Assembly: GCA_964350245.1 (NCBI GenBank) | Contig: CAYGJC010000008.1 | Coordinates: 18,660-82,659, forward strand | Length of the DNA: 64,000 nucleotides | Direction: 5' to 3' | Source of the DNA: JAJACP01 sp964350245 | GTDB lineage: Bacteria > Chlamydiota > Chlamydiia > Chlamydiales > JAAKFR01 | Part shown: one piece after another, positions 16,982-25,142 of the stretch | Layout: every line of letters starts with the position of its first letter | Position numbering within the stretch: the stretch's first letter is position 1 | Notes under the pieces: generated by a model | What the model was told of the DNA's origin: nothing | Databases searched by the model: none | Seen by the model: only the letters and a program-made list of their open reading frames with translations | Position numbers and translations under genes: made by a program

Positions 16982-18171
16982 GCCTCTGATAAAACTTCAA
17001 TACCGGGGAGGGTGCCGTATTGGAGGTATTCAAGCGCAGCTCCGCCTCCTGTCGAAACGTGGGTGATCTGATCACTCACTTCAGCTTGGTTGAGTGCTGC
17101 AATCAGATCGCCTCCACCTACGACACTGATCGCGGGTAACTCGCCAATCCTACGCGCCAAGGTAATCGTTCCTTTGGCAAAACGATCGAGCTCATATACG
17201 CCAACAGGGCCATTCCACAAAATCGTTTTAGCCTCACCGAGTACTTCACTGAAGAGCTCTAGGGTTTGAGGTCCCATATCTAAGCCTTCATACCCATCAG
17301 GAATGCCTTTTTGCCGCAGATCAACGAGCTTAAGGGGGGCCGCTTCACTACATTCTTTGGCGACTAATACATCAACAGGGAGCACAATTTTCTCTCCGGC
17401 CGTTTCTAGAAGTTCTTTGGCCAAAGGGATGAGCTCGTCTTCAACAAGTGAATTCCCAACGGCGTGTCCTTTGGCTTTGAGAAACGTGTAGGACATCCCA
17501 CCTCCGATCAAAAGGCGGTCTGCCTTTTGAAGGAGGCTCTTAACGACGCCGATCTTGGTGGAAATTTTGGCGCCACCCAAAAGAGCATAAAAGGGGCGAC
17601 TGGGATGGATCAGCATGTCTCCCAAAAAGTGCATCTCTTTTTTCAAAAGAAAACCGGCTGCGGCTTTGCCGGGAAAATAGCGTGCGATCGTATAGGTGGA
17701 GCTGTGTTTCCGATGCGCTGTTCCAAAAGCATCGTTGATATACACATCACCGTAACGGGCAAGCTCTTTGGCAAAGGTGGGGTCCTCTTCGGGATGTGTT
17801 TCGGCTCGATGAAAGCGGAGGTTTTCTAACAGGAGGACATCTCCGGTAGTGAGGTTGTCCACAAGTTCTTCGACCTTTTCGCCGATGCAGTCGGGTGCCA
17901 TTTGAACGGGCCTGTTGAGAAGAGCGGTAAGCACCTTGGCGACCGGAGTAAGCGAAAGTTCAGGGTCAGGAGCGTTTTGGGGACGCCCAAGGTGACTCAT
18001 CAAGATCAGCGTGCCGCCCTGATCAAGAACGTGCTGGATAGAGGGGAGGGCTGCTTCTATGCGGGTCGTGTCAGCTACAGTGTTGTCACTATCGAGAGGA
18101 ACATTCAAATCGACACGCATCAACACCTTTTTTCCGGTGAGTTCCAGATTTTCTATAGAGAGTTTTTCCAT
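16978..18171 (-). CDS. pgk: Phosphoglycerate kinase
   Basis: Glycolytic enzyme that makes ATP from 1,3-bisphosphoglycerate. At 397 residues it is the standard bacterial length. Motifs include VLMRVDLNVPL, SHLGRP, LLENLRFH, LLGGAKISTKIGV and the C-terminal STGGGAALEYL. In C. trachomatis pgk is at a different locus, so its place here reflects rearrangement. Only 23 bases separate its ATG from that of divergent pdxH, and there is no ribosome-binding site in between. Confidence 0.97.
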   Translation of the reverse strand: MEKLSIENLELTGKKVLMRVDLNVPLDSDNTVADTTRIEAALPSIQHVLDQGGTLILMSHLGRPQNAPDPELSLTPVAKVLTALLNRPVQMAPDCIGEKVEELVDNLTTGDVLLLENLRFHRAETHPEEDPTFAKELARYGDVYINDAFGTAHRKHSSTYTIARYFPGKAAAGFLLKKEMHFLGDMLIHPSRPFYALLGGAKISTKIGVVKSLLQKADRLLIGGGMSYTFLKAKGHAVGNSLVEDELIPLAKELLETAGEKIVLPVDVLVAKECSEAAPLKLVDLRQKGIPDGYEGLDMGPQTLELFSEVLGEAKTILWNGPVGVYELDRFAKGTITLARRIGELPAISVVGGGDLIAALNQAEVSDQITHVSTGGGAALEYLQYGTLPGIEVLSEA

Positions 18172-18178
18172 ATCTTCT

Positions 18179-18186
18179 GGTATAGC
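18179..18186. promoter_or_regulatory. Possible shared divergent -10 element between pgk and pdxH
   Basis: GGTATAGC contains TATAGC on the plus strand (18181-18186) and TATACC on the minus strand (18184-18179). Each lies seven to eight bases from the start codon it would serve (18195 and 18171), implying leaderless messages. Matching -35 boxes are weak, so this is tentative. Confidence 0.35.
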
Positions 18187-18194
18187 AAAGTGTG

Positions 18195-18836
18195 ATGAAA
18201 GGATCTATTGAGAAATTGCGTCTCGAGTATGGGAACCACCCTCTTTGTGAAAAAGAGATGGCCTTGGATCCTCTTGACCATTTTCTCAAGTGGTTTAAAG
18301 AGGCGCAACAAGCGGAGGTGATAGAACCCAATGGAATGGTTTTGGCAACCGTTTCGCCACTGGGGCGCCCCTCGTCACGCACGGTGCTTTTGAAAGGTGT
18401 GGATGAACAAGGACTGACATTCTTTACACACTACATGAGCCGAAAAGGAGAACAGATTGCCCATCATCCCTTTGTGTCGGTGACGTTTTGGTGGAAAGAG
18501 ATCTTCCGTCAGGTCAGTATGGAGGGGAGAGTGAAAAAGATCAGTCGCAAAGATTCAGAGGCCTATTTTTCCAAAAGGCCAAAAGGAGCGCAGCTAGGCG
18601 CGCTGATCTCCCAGCAAAGTGCACCCTTAGCTACACGTGCTGAACTGGAAGTGGCTTTTGCACAAGCGAAAAAGAAGTACCGCGGTCAACCGATTCCGTG
18701 TCCCAAAGGATGGGGAGGGTATCGACTGATGCCTGAGCGGATTGAGTTTTGGCAAGGACGACAAAATCGGCTGCACGACCGTTTTCTCTATGTCAAAACG
18801 AACAGAGAGTGGATTCTCACACGTTTATCCCCCTGA
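18195..18836 (+). CDS. pdxH: Pyridoxamine/pyridoxine 5'-phosphate oxidase
   Basis: FMN enzyme that oxidises PNP or PMP to pyridoxal 5'-phosphate. It has 213 residues starting at the ATG at 18195; a GTG directly upstream is also in frame. Signatures are PSSRTVLLKGVDEQG, FFTHYMSRKGEQI for the FMN site, VSMEGRVKKISRKDSEAYF, RPKGAQLGALIS, and the C-terminal WQGRQNRLHDR. Together with pdxS and pdxT nearby, it indicates both de novo and salvage supply of vitamin B6. I do not recall these genes at this site in C. trachomatis. It converges on yciA with a 12-base overlap. Confidence 0.95.
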   Translation: MKGSIEKLRLEYGNHPLCEKEMALDPLDHFLKWFKEAQQAEVIEPNGMVLATVSPLGRPSSRTVLLKGVDEQGLTFFTHYMSRKGEQIAHHPFVSVTFWWKEIFRQVSMEGRVKKISRKDSEAYFSKRPKGAQLGALISQQSAPLATRAELEVAFAQAKKKYRGQPIPCPKGWGGYRLMPERIEFWQGRQNRLHDRFLYVKTNREWILTRLSP

Positions 18837-19322
18837 TTGGCGTCTCTCTTTTCTCTCTTGAGCGTGCCGGATCCGGTTGCGACGGCGCAAATCGGCCTCT
18901 TCGTAGCGATGTTTTTCTGCCTCTGTTTCGGGAATCACAGGGGGGACAGGGGTCGGACAGTTGTTCTCATCGAGAGCCACAAAAGTGAAGTAGGCAGAAA
19001 CGATATGACGGTGCTCGCGCGTGGAAAAATTCTCTGCAACAACACGAATGCCCACTTCCATCGAACTGGTCCAGGCGCGGTTGATGGAGGCTTTGAAAAT
19101 TAAGATTTCACCGACGTAGGCAGGAGACAAAAAATGCAGAGCATCCACAGAAACGGTGGCGCAAATGTGCTCCCCGTGCCTCTCGGCAACGACAAGAGCC
19201 ACTCTGTCGAGCATGCTCATTACCAGCCCCCCAAAAAGCGTTCCATTTGTGTTTAAGTCATTTGGAAAGACTTTGTGGGTGTGGTTTTCAACGGCTGTGG
19301 AAGCGACTGTTTTTCCTTGCAT
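18825..19322 (-). CDS. Acyl-CoA thioesterase, YciA-like
   Basis: Hotdog-fold thioesterase of 165 residues. Typical features are NTNGTLFGGLVMSMLDRVALVVA (helix region with the D/E catalytic area), VDALHFLSPAYVGEIL and HIVSAYFTFVALDEN. It matches CT535 of C. trachomatis in sequence type and in lying before dnaQ/tsaE. Here it is separated from dnaQ by the two PLP-synthase genes. Its first 70 bases overlap the 3' end of pdxT in another frame. Confidence 0.9.
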   Translation of the reverse strand: MQGKTVASTAVENHTHKVFPNDLNTNGTLFGGLVMSMLDRVALVVAERHGEHICATVSVDALHFLSPAYVGEILIFKASINRAWTSSMEVGIRVVAENFSTREHRHIVSAYFTFVALDENNCPTPVPPVIPETEAEKHRYEEADLRRRNRIRHAQERKERRQSGG

Positions 19323-19828
19323 ATCTCTACAAAATAGTGATGGATACAGGGGTCATTTGTCAACTCCGGATGAAAGGTGGTCGCTAAATAATTTCCCTGT
19401 CGCACAATGACGGGGGTGTCGGCTAAAACCTGCACGTCGGGCGACAGAATGGACGTAATGCGTGGAGCGCGTATGAAAATAGCGTGCACTGTATGCGCTC
19501 TTTCGAGGTAAACGGTGAGATCTTTTGAAAAGGAGTGGGCCTGCCTTCCATAGGCGTTTCGCTCCACTGTGATCTCCAAAAGTCCGAGGTGAGCCATCAG
19601 GATCATGCCGGCGCAGGTGCCAAAAATGGGTTTTGCAAAAGTGGCCAGAGGAAGGGTGTTGAGGCTATGCATAACAGTCGACTCACCTCCTGGAAGAATG
19701 AGTCCGTCGCACGCCTCTAAATCGCCTGGTGTGCGCACTTCAAGTGAGGCAACCCCTATCTGCTGAAGCATTTCGCGATGCTTAGCAAACGCCCCTTGCA
19801 AAGCTAAGACTCCAATTTTACCAACCAC
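19253..19828 (-). CDS. pdxT: PLP synthase glutaminase subunit
   Basis: Supplies ammonia from glutamine to PdxS. The GTG at 19828 is chosen: it gives 191 residues starting GKIGVLALQGAFAKH after two residues, the normal PdxT beginning, and overlaps the pdxS stop by 11 bases. Visible motifs are LPGGEST, the nucleophile region FGTCAGMILMA with Cys, and the His-Glu pair TFHPELT. About 20 extra residues after the usual family end run into the yciA gene, a 70-base overlap. This may be genuine or the stop may have been lost and replaced. Confidence 0.93.
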   Translation of the reverse strand: MVGKIGVLALQGAFAKHREMLQQIGVASLEVRTPGDLEACDGLILPGGESTVMHSLNTLPLATFAKPIFGTCAGMILMAHLGLLEITVERNAYGRQAHSFSKDLTVYLERAHTVHAIFIRAPRITSILSPDVQVLADTPVIVRQGNYLATTFHPELTNDPCIHHYFVEICKEKQSLPQPLKTTPTKSFQMT

Positions 19829-20696
19829 GGTGGGCCATGAGCTCCTCTTTTGCCAGTTGTCGAATATCCAACCCCTCCATGCCCTCCAGAAGGCCTTCCG
19901 AAGCTTTGGCAAGCATGGAAGGATCTTGAAAATGGGTGGTGGCTATAACAATGGCGCGGGCGCGTTTTTCCGGATCTTCTGATTTAAAAATACCTGAACC
20001 GACAAAAACAGCTTCAGCGCCCAGTTGCATCATCAAAGCGGCGTCTGCCGGTGTGGCAATTCCCCCTGCAGAGAAATTGGGGACGGGGAGCTTTCCCTCT
20101 TTTGCTACTTGACAAACAAGGTGGTAGGGGGCTCCTAATTGCTTTGCCTCGCTCATCAGTTCAGCTGAATCAAGAGTCGTTAGACGGCGGATGCCACTCT
20201 GAATGGCGCGCATATGGCGTACGGCCTCCACAATGTTGCCTGTGCCCGGTTCTCCTTTTGTACGCATCATTGCGGCGCCCTCTCCGATCCGTCTGAGGGC
20301 TTCACCTAAATCACGTGCGCCGCAGACAAAAGGAATTTTAAAAGGGTGCTTGTCAATGTGATGCTCTTCATCCGCAGGTGTGAGGACTTCACTCTCGTCG
20401 ATGAAATCAACCTCGAGAGCCTCTAAGATTTGGGCTTCAACAAAATGGCCAATGCGGCATTTGGCCATGACGGGAATCGAAACGGCCTCTTGGATGGAGC
20501 GGATCAAATCGGGACGCGACATGCGGGAGATGCCTCCCTCAGCGCGGATGTCAGCTGGGATGCGTTCCAAAGCCATGACGGCAACCGCGCCTGCCTCTTC
20601 TGCAATTTTTGCTTGGGTTGGAGTGACGACGTCCATAATCACCCCCCCTTTGAGCATTTCAGCAAGACCTACTTTTAGTTCACGTTCGTTTTTCAT
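19818..20696 (-). CDS. pdxS: PLP synthase subunit (pyridoxal 5'-phosphate synthase)
   Basis: Makes PLP from ribose 5-phosphate, glyceraldehyde 3-phosphate and ammonia with PdxT. It has 292 residues, standard length. Highly conserved segments are GGVIMDVVTPTQAKIAEEAGAVAVMALE-type N-terminus, IPVMAKCRIGHFVEAQ with the reactive lysine, IDESEVLTPADEEHHI, FVCGARDLGEALRR and FSAGGIATPADAALMMQLG. An AGGAG precedes the ATG. It sits between dnaQ and pdxT in one minus-strand run. Presumably acquired at this locus after divergence from, or lost in, Chlamydia. Confidence 0.97.
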   Translation of the reverse strand: MKNERELKVGLAEMLKGGVIMDVVTPTQAKIAEEAGAVAVMALERIPADIRAEGGISRMSRPDLIRSIQEAVSIPVMAKCRIGHFVEAQILEALEVDFIDESEVLTPADEEHHIDKHPFKIPFVCGARDLGEALRRIGEGAAMMRTKGEPGTGNIVEAVRHMRAIQSGIRRLTTLDSAELMSEAKQLGAPYHLVCQVAKEGKLPVPNFSAGGIATPADAALMMQLGAEAVFVGSGIFKSEDPEKRARAIVIATTHFQDPSMLAKASEGLLEGMEGLDIRQLAKEELMAHRGW

Positions 20697-20702
20697 AAGC
20701 TC

Positions 20703-21452
20703 CTACAAATCTGAAAAAGGATTGACGGCATCTCTAAACCCTGTCCCTTTTTTGCGTTTTTTAATTTCAAGCCGGATCGTATAGAGGAGGTCTTGATCGA
20801 AATCAGCGTGCGCTGCCCATAAAAGATACTGAAGAGGAATTTCCGAAAAAAGACGTCCTTTATGTTTGCCAAGAGGCATGTATTTCATTTTAATTGGTTT
20901 AGATAGTATTTCTTGGATCTGCTCAACTGTTTTGAACCGCTGAACGAGATGTTTAAAGACCTCGATGTTCATCTTAACATCGTTGAGCGCTCTGTGAGCG
21001 GGGTCTGCGGCAATGTTGAAATGGGTGGCTAATTTTCCCAAGGAGTTGTTAGGGCTATCCCCGTAGAGTCTGGCTAGCCGCAGCGTATCGATGAAAGGCC
21101 TTGTTTTCAAGTTGCAAGGAATATTGGCTCGCTCAGCTGCTCGGGAGAGCATCTCAATGTCTGACCCGACGGCATGACCGACGATCAAATCTTTCCCAAT
21201 AAAGGAGAGAAAGTCAGGGAGTAGCTTGTCTATAGAAGGTTTGTCGGCAACCATTTTTGCAGAAATGTGGTGGATGGCAAGCGCTTCATCAGAGATGGGG
21301 CAGTCGGGCTTGACCAGCTCATCATACTCATCTACCATTTCTGAAAAGGTGAAGCGGACAGCAGCGATTTCGATGATGCGGTCTTTGTCGAGATCAAGGC
21401 CGGTAAATTCGCAGTCAAGACAGACAAAGCGGGCCTTGTTTAGGAGTGTCAC
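20703..21452 (-). CDS. DnaQ-like 3'-5' exonuclease (DEDDh)
   Basis: RNase T/DNA polymerase III epsilon-type exonuclease of 249 residues. Exo I DCEFTGLD with D and E, Exo II in VGHAVGSDIEML and Exo III HRALNDVKMN give a complete DEDDh set. A C-terminal segment with KYMPLGKHKGRLFSEIP resembles the short domain often found behind such nucleases. It corresponds to CT536. The start overlaps the engB stop by four bases. A proofreading or DNA/RNA trimming role is inferred. Confidence 0.88.
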   Translation of the reverse strand: MTLLNKARFVCLDCEFTGLDLDKDRIIEIAAVRFTFSEMVDEYDELVKPDCPISDEALAIHHISAKMVADKPSIDKLLPDFLSFIGKDLIVGHAVGSDIEMLSRAAERANIPCNLKTRPFIDTLRLARLYGDSPNNSLGKLATHFNIAADPAHRALNDVKMNIEVFKHLVQRFKTVEQIQEILSKPIKMKYMPLGKHKGRLFSEIPLQYLLWAAHADFDQDLLYTIRLEIKKRKKGTGFRDAVNPFSDL

Positions 21453-22027
21453 TCTAATACCTCACAGATTTTGTGCATCAGTTGGTTTCTTCCTTCGTTT
21501 TTCACTGCTGAGTAGTGTACATGGGGTATGTTATTTATCCTACTGAGAATCTGCTTAGTTTGCCGAGCCCGCTCCGAGCGTTTCACCTTGTCGACTTTTG
21601 TTAAAACGACGATTGTTGGAATGCCGCTGGCCTCGATCCAGCTGAGCATCTGCAGATCATCTGCATTGGGCGTGCGTCGAATATCGAGAAGAAAGAGGAT
21701 CATGGAGGGACGCTCCGCTAGATAGCTTTCGATGAGCGGCGCCCATTTTTTCCGTTCGTGAGCGGGGACTTGGGCGTACCCATAACCGGGGAGATCAGCA
21801 AAAACAAGTGACTCATCTAGATGGAAAAAATTGACGGCTTGGGTTTTTCCGGGTGTTGAGGAGGTTTTAACGAGGTTTTTAGAACGAAAAAGGTGGTTGA
21901 GCAGAGTGGATTTTCCCACATTGGAGCGCCCCACAACAGCAATTTCGGGCTGCGTGCCAAAAGAGGGGAACTGCCCTGGTTTAACCGCTGTTGTCAAAAA
22001 TGTGGCGTTCTGAAATTTGAATTTCAC
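21449..22027 (-). CDS. engB: Ribosome-biogenesis GTPase EngB/YsxC
   Basis: Small GTPase for assembly of the large ribosomal subunit. At 192 residues it has G1 GRSNVGKST, G2/G3 TPGKTQ and FADLPGYGYA, and G4 TKVDK. The N-terminal KFKFQNATFLTTAV and RSKNLVKTSS are typical of EngB. Its first 47 bases overlap the 3' end of tsaE in another frame, which is long for such an overlap but both protein ends look family-like. Confidence 0.95.
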   Translation of the reverse strand: MKFKFQNATFLTTAVKPGQFPSFGTQPEIAVVGRSNVGKSTLLNHLFRSKNLVKTSSTPGKTQAVNFFHLDESLVFADLPGYGYAQVPAHERKKWAPLIESYLAERPSMILFLLDIRRTPNADDLQMLSWIEASGIPTIVVLTKVDKVKRSERARQTKQILSRINNIPHVHYSAVKNEGRNQLMHKICEVLE

Positions 22028-22424
22028 GTGTTTCTTCTCTTAAATGAGAGAGGGTAACGTAAATCGCCCTCTCGGGTAATAGGGGGACAATCCGTTCACT
22101 CCACTCGATGCAGCAGATGCCCCCCACATCAAAGTACTCTTCAAACCCAAGGCTTAAAAACTCATCACAATTGTGGAGGCGGTAGAGATCGAAGTGATAG
22201 ACAGTCTGGTAAACGTTGAGGTAGACAAAAGTGGGGCTCACAACATTTTCAGGAGCCAGCCCTATCTTTCCTTCTACAATCCCTTTTACAAACGTCGTCT
22301 TTCCCGCTCCCAATTCTCCAAACAAGCAGAGCACAGCACTCGGTTTAAGGGTCTTTGCAAATTCAGCTGCAAAAGCAATTGTCTCTTGAGCTGAATGGGT
22401 TATGATTCTTCGGTTTCGACCCAC
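21981..22424 (-). CDS. tsaE: tRNA threonylcarbamoyladenosine biosynthesis ATPase TsaE
   Basis: P-loop ATPase that works with TsaB/TsaD to make t6A in tRNAs reading ANN codons. It has 147 residues with Walker A GELGAGKTTFVKG, then SPTFVYLNVY, the conserved HFDLYRLH, and CIEWSERI. It corresponds to CT537. The ATG at 22424 overlaps the end of the upstream conserved gene by 25 bases. Confidence 0.93.
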   Translation of the reverse strand: MGRNRRIITHSAQETIAFAAEFAKTLKPSAVLCLFGELGAGKTTFVKGIVEGKIGLAPENVVSPTFVYLNVYQTVYHFDLYRLHNCDEFLSLGFEEYFDVGGICCIEWSERIVPLLPERAIYVTLSHLREETREIQISERHIFDNSG

Positions 22425-23119
22425 TGTGTCACGTAGGGATGAAACGTTTCATCTTCAGCCAAGGTTTCAACAAAGGTCGCAATTTTTTCTTCTTGTAGGT
22501 GATTCTGGATGAAAGCGAGAAAGGAGTCTTCGAGTTGGAATCGATTTTGGTTCTGCACTTCAACAAGCGTTAGAGGTTTGAGATAGCTCTCTTTAAAGTC
22601 GCGTACAACGGCTTCTTTGCTGTTATAAAGCTTACCCGTCACCGCTGATGAGTAGACTGTTTTCGATATGGGTTCTTTACGCGGTTTGATATAATTTTTG
22701 ATTACTTCAGGATCCTCAGAGACAAAAAACCGTTTGGCGGGAACACCACCGATTCGCTCTTTGTTTTCAGGACACTTTGAAACCCAGTCATAGATTGCAT
22801 CTTGTGGATTGGGATGGGTATTATCAGCGAAGACTTTGCCTGTAAAAGGACAGATGTAGATCTTTTTGGTCTGTTCATTGACTGTAGGAGGGCCGTATCC
22901 AATTTTGATCTCAGTTTCCCGCCATACCTTACCTTCACTCTCCAGTTTTTTGATCGCCTCATCTGTGCTCTGATAAATCATTTTATCTCTGACAAAGACA
23001 ACAGGGCTGAGATGAAACTTATGCTCAAGGTAGTAGAGATAGGCGGCTAACAGTTCAGGAGAGCGTCTTTCCTCCAGGAAAGAGAGCAGCCCTTTTTTTA
23101 CATCGGCAGAGATGGCCAT
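22400..23119 (-). CDS. Conserved Chlamydiae protein, CT538-like
   Basis: A 239-residue protein starting at ATG 23119, with GAGGA five bases upstream; seven more residues are possible. It has no signal peptide or membrane segment. A zinc-like or Cys-containing region is suggested by KKIYICPFTGKVFADNTHPNPQDAIYDWVSKCPENK, and another similar block, SKTVYSSAVTGKLYNSKEAV, follows. Position between tsaE and trxA matches CT538 of Chlamydia, a conserved protein of unknown function, possibly of the DUF2709 group (from memory). It heads the tsaE-engB-dnaQ-pdxS-pdxT-yciA run. Confidence 0.8.
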   Translation of the reverse strand: MAISADVKKGLLSFLEERRSPELLAAYLYYLEHKFHLSPVVFVRDKMIYQSTDEAIKKLESEGKVWRETEIKIGYGPPTVNEQTKKIYICPFTGKVFADNTHPNPQDAIYDWVSKCPENKERIGGVPAKRFFVSEDPEVIKNYIKPRKEPISKTVYSSAVTGKLYNSKEAVVRDFKESYLKPLTLVEVQNQNRFQLEDSFLAFIQNHLQEEKIATFVETLAEDETFHPYVTQWVETEES

Positions 23120-23217
23120 TGTTGTCCTCAAAGAAATCATTAAAAAGAAAGAAGTCTACTATAAAAGAGCATATTCCTCAAGATCCTAAAAAAAATTTGA
23201 TAAAGATTGAAAGGGGG

Positions 23218-24435
23218 TCATTTCCCCAAGATGTGGACACCTTCTAAGTAGATAAGGAAAAACATAGCAACAAAAAGAGCGATAATGGCTCCTTTGCCGC
23301 CCGGCAGGCACCGCTCTGTTCGGAGTTTGAGGATGTAGCGAGCCCGTACAATCAACCAGATGGGAATGGCCGCATTGAAAATCACCTCTGCCCAGCCAAC
23401 GAGATACTCTAAAAAAACATACTCAAGAAAGCTCAGAGTTAGCGTGGGAATCAAGCAGCTGATGGCCAAGATGGGGACAAAAATGGCTCCGCAGACGGCA
23501 AGGCGCTTTTTTCCTATGCGCTTTTCAACCGATATGTGAAAAGCGTCGCTTACAAAATCTTGCATCACAAGACCGCACGTGAGCACTGAGGTTGCTCCTG
23601 CAAAAAAAGCGGTGAAACGGAGGAAGTGGTGAAACGGAACCTTGAGCGTTTGAATCATATAATCTTTATAGACAGGCTGCCCCTGCTCAAACGACTCCCA
23701 TAAAGCAGCTCGTGTAGAGGAGCCGATTGCAAGCCAAAGCCAAAGGATGTACATCACAAGTGGAAAAAGCATGGCAAGGATGACCATCTTGATCAGCTTT
23801 TTTTTGTCCCGTTTTAGGTAAGTGGCCAGGGTTGGGATCAGACCTTGAAAATCGATAGCGGTCACCAAAACAGGGACAGTGAAGACCACAAGGTACCACC
23901 TTTGTGAGAGTAGGTGTTCGAGATGGACTCCTTTGGATCCGGTAATGAGAACTCCTGCAAACGCGAGAGCAAGCCCCGCAAAAAGCACGAAATTGACTCG
24001 GTCTGCTACGTAGGTTCCCCAAAAAACAACGCTGCCAAAAAAAAGAGCCATTCCCCAATAGATCCAGTTAATATGGAGCTGAAGGTGAAGCCAGAAATTT
24101 AAGAAGTAAGATATAAAATCACTGGTAAGTAAAAAAATGTGAACAAGAAAGGTGTAGTTGATGATCACAAATGCGATGGTGGCAATCACCATACCCGTCT
24201 GGCCAATCAGGTTACGACAAATGGTGATGACATTTGCTCCATCGGGATTGGCGAGTGTGGCCTCTAAATAAAGCAGACCGGAGGCTACAAGGTAGACCCA
24301 AACGATGAGTAACATCCCAACGGCAGGGAAGAAGCCTGCAGGTCCTGTGGCGGAGGGAAGAGAGTAGTAGCCTGTTCCAATGCAGTAGCCGGCCAAGAGT
24401 AGAGCGGCTGAGAGTAGGCTACCTTTTTGTTTCAT
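23218..24435 (-). CDS. Aromatic amino acid permease-like transporter (HAAAP/TyrP type)
   Basis: A 405-residue membrane protein with about 11 helices. The N-terminal GYCIGTGYYSLPSATGPAGFFP resembles the conserved first helix of the TyrP/Mtr family, where the unwound GxGxxxxP region binds substrate. DFQGLIPTLATYLKRDKKKL is the other typical segment. Tyrosine or tryptophan uptake from the host is the likely role, but specificity is inferred. The family is found elsewhere in Chlamydia (tyrP copies), not at this site as I recall. Confidence 0.85.
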   Translation of the reverse strand: MKQKGSLLSAALLLAGYCIGTGYYSLPSATGPAGFFPAVGMLLIVWVYLVASGLLYLEATLANPDGANVITICRNLIGQTGMVIATIAFVIINYTFLVHIFLLTSDFISYFLNFWLHLQLHINWIYWGMALFFGSVVFWGTYVADRVNFVLFAGLALAFAGVLITGSKGVHLEHLLSQRWYLVVFTVPVLVTAIDFQGLIPTLATYLKRDKKKLIKMVILAMLFPLVMYILWLWLAIGSSTRAALWESFEQGQPVYKDYMIQTLKVPFHHFLRFTAFFAGATSVLTCGLVMQDFVSDAFHISVEKRIGKKRLAVCGAIFVPILAISCLIPTLTLSFLEYVFLEYLVGWAEVIFNAAIPIWLIVRARYILKLRTERCLPGGKGAIIALFVAMFFLIYLEGVHILGK

Positions 24436-24468
24436 GACTCTCCTTTGTATCTATAAATATTTTGGCTG

Positions 24469-25071
24469 TCAATGCGGCATCACAGCCAAAAGCTCACCCT
24501 TTGTATAGGTGATAAAAATTTCATTCCCTTCACATTTGTTTGAAATGCTCACAAAATGCCTGTCTAAAGTGACGCCTGCCAGCTCCCATTGGAGCCCCTT
24601 TGTGGTGACTCCGGTAGCCGGTTCTCCAAGGGGAAAAAGAGAGAGGATCTGGCCCATTCGGCATGTTAATCGCGTCGATTTTTCCAAAGCAAAGCAGCGC
24701 TCGTTTTCGGATTCAAACACCATTTTTCCCGGATAGCGGCAAAGCAGGTAGAGGTTAGAAAGGGTATGATCAAGCCGCTTCCCTACTGCGCCGCAAACGG
24801 AGACAGATTGGAAAGGAGCAAGATAGTCGAGAGTTTTTTCCAAATCGTTTTTATTTTGATCTGGTGTATGAATCTGCTGAACGTGGTTGTATTTTTTAAG
24901 AAGTTCCGGAGAGACGGAATCAAAGTCACCGATGATGAGGTCAGGAGTTAGACTTGCCGACTCACAGGTTTGTAGGCCTCCATCAACAGCGATCAGTTTT
25001 TGGCTCTTTTGTACGAGCTTTTGGAGAAAAGCAGGGGAGGGAGGCTGGCCGTTGGCAACAATTACGATCAT
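24469..25071 (-). CDS. thiN: Thiamine pyrophosphokinase
   Basis: Converts thiamine plus ATP to thiamine diphosphate. I start at the ATG at 25071 (MIVIVANGQPPSP), giving 200 residues; a longer frame begins inside the trxA gene. Motifs are AVDGGLQTC, LIIGDFDS, DQNKNDLEKTLDY and the substrate-site GKRLDHTLSN. No thiamine synthesis genes are in view, so the cell probably takes up preformed thiamine. It is divergent from trxA with 71 bases between starts. Confidence 0.92.
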   Translation of the reverse strand: MIVIVANGQPPSPAFLQKLVQKSQKLIAVDGGLQTCESASLTPDLIIGDFDSVSPELLKKYNHVQQIHTPDQNKNDLEKTLDYLAPFQSVSVCGAVGKRLDHTLSNLYLLCRYPGKMVFESENERCFALEKSTRLTCRMGQILSLFPLGEPATGVTTKGLQWELAGVTLDRHFVSISNKCEGNEIFITYTKGELLAVMPH

Positions 25072-25077
25072 GAGAGA

Positions 25078-25106
25078 TTGAATTATTTCACGAGAGAGAC
25101 TAAACT
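25078..25106 (+). promoter_or_regulatory. Predicted trxA promoter
   Basis: TTGAAT (25078-25083), 17-base spacer, TAAACT (25101-25106). GAGGAG follows at 25131-25136 before the trxA ATG at 25143. Confidence 0.45.
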
Positions 25107-25142
25107 CTACCTTTTTAACACCCTTTTTGAGGAGAGAAAATA

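Noticed and set aside
18179..18186. Shared pgk/pdxH promoter as a firm call
   Set aside because: Kept only as a tentative feature because convincing -35 boxes are not present at 16-18 bases on either strand.
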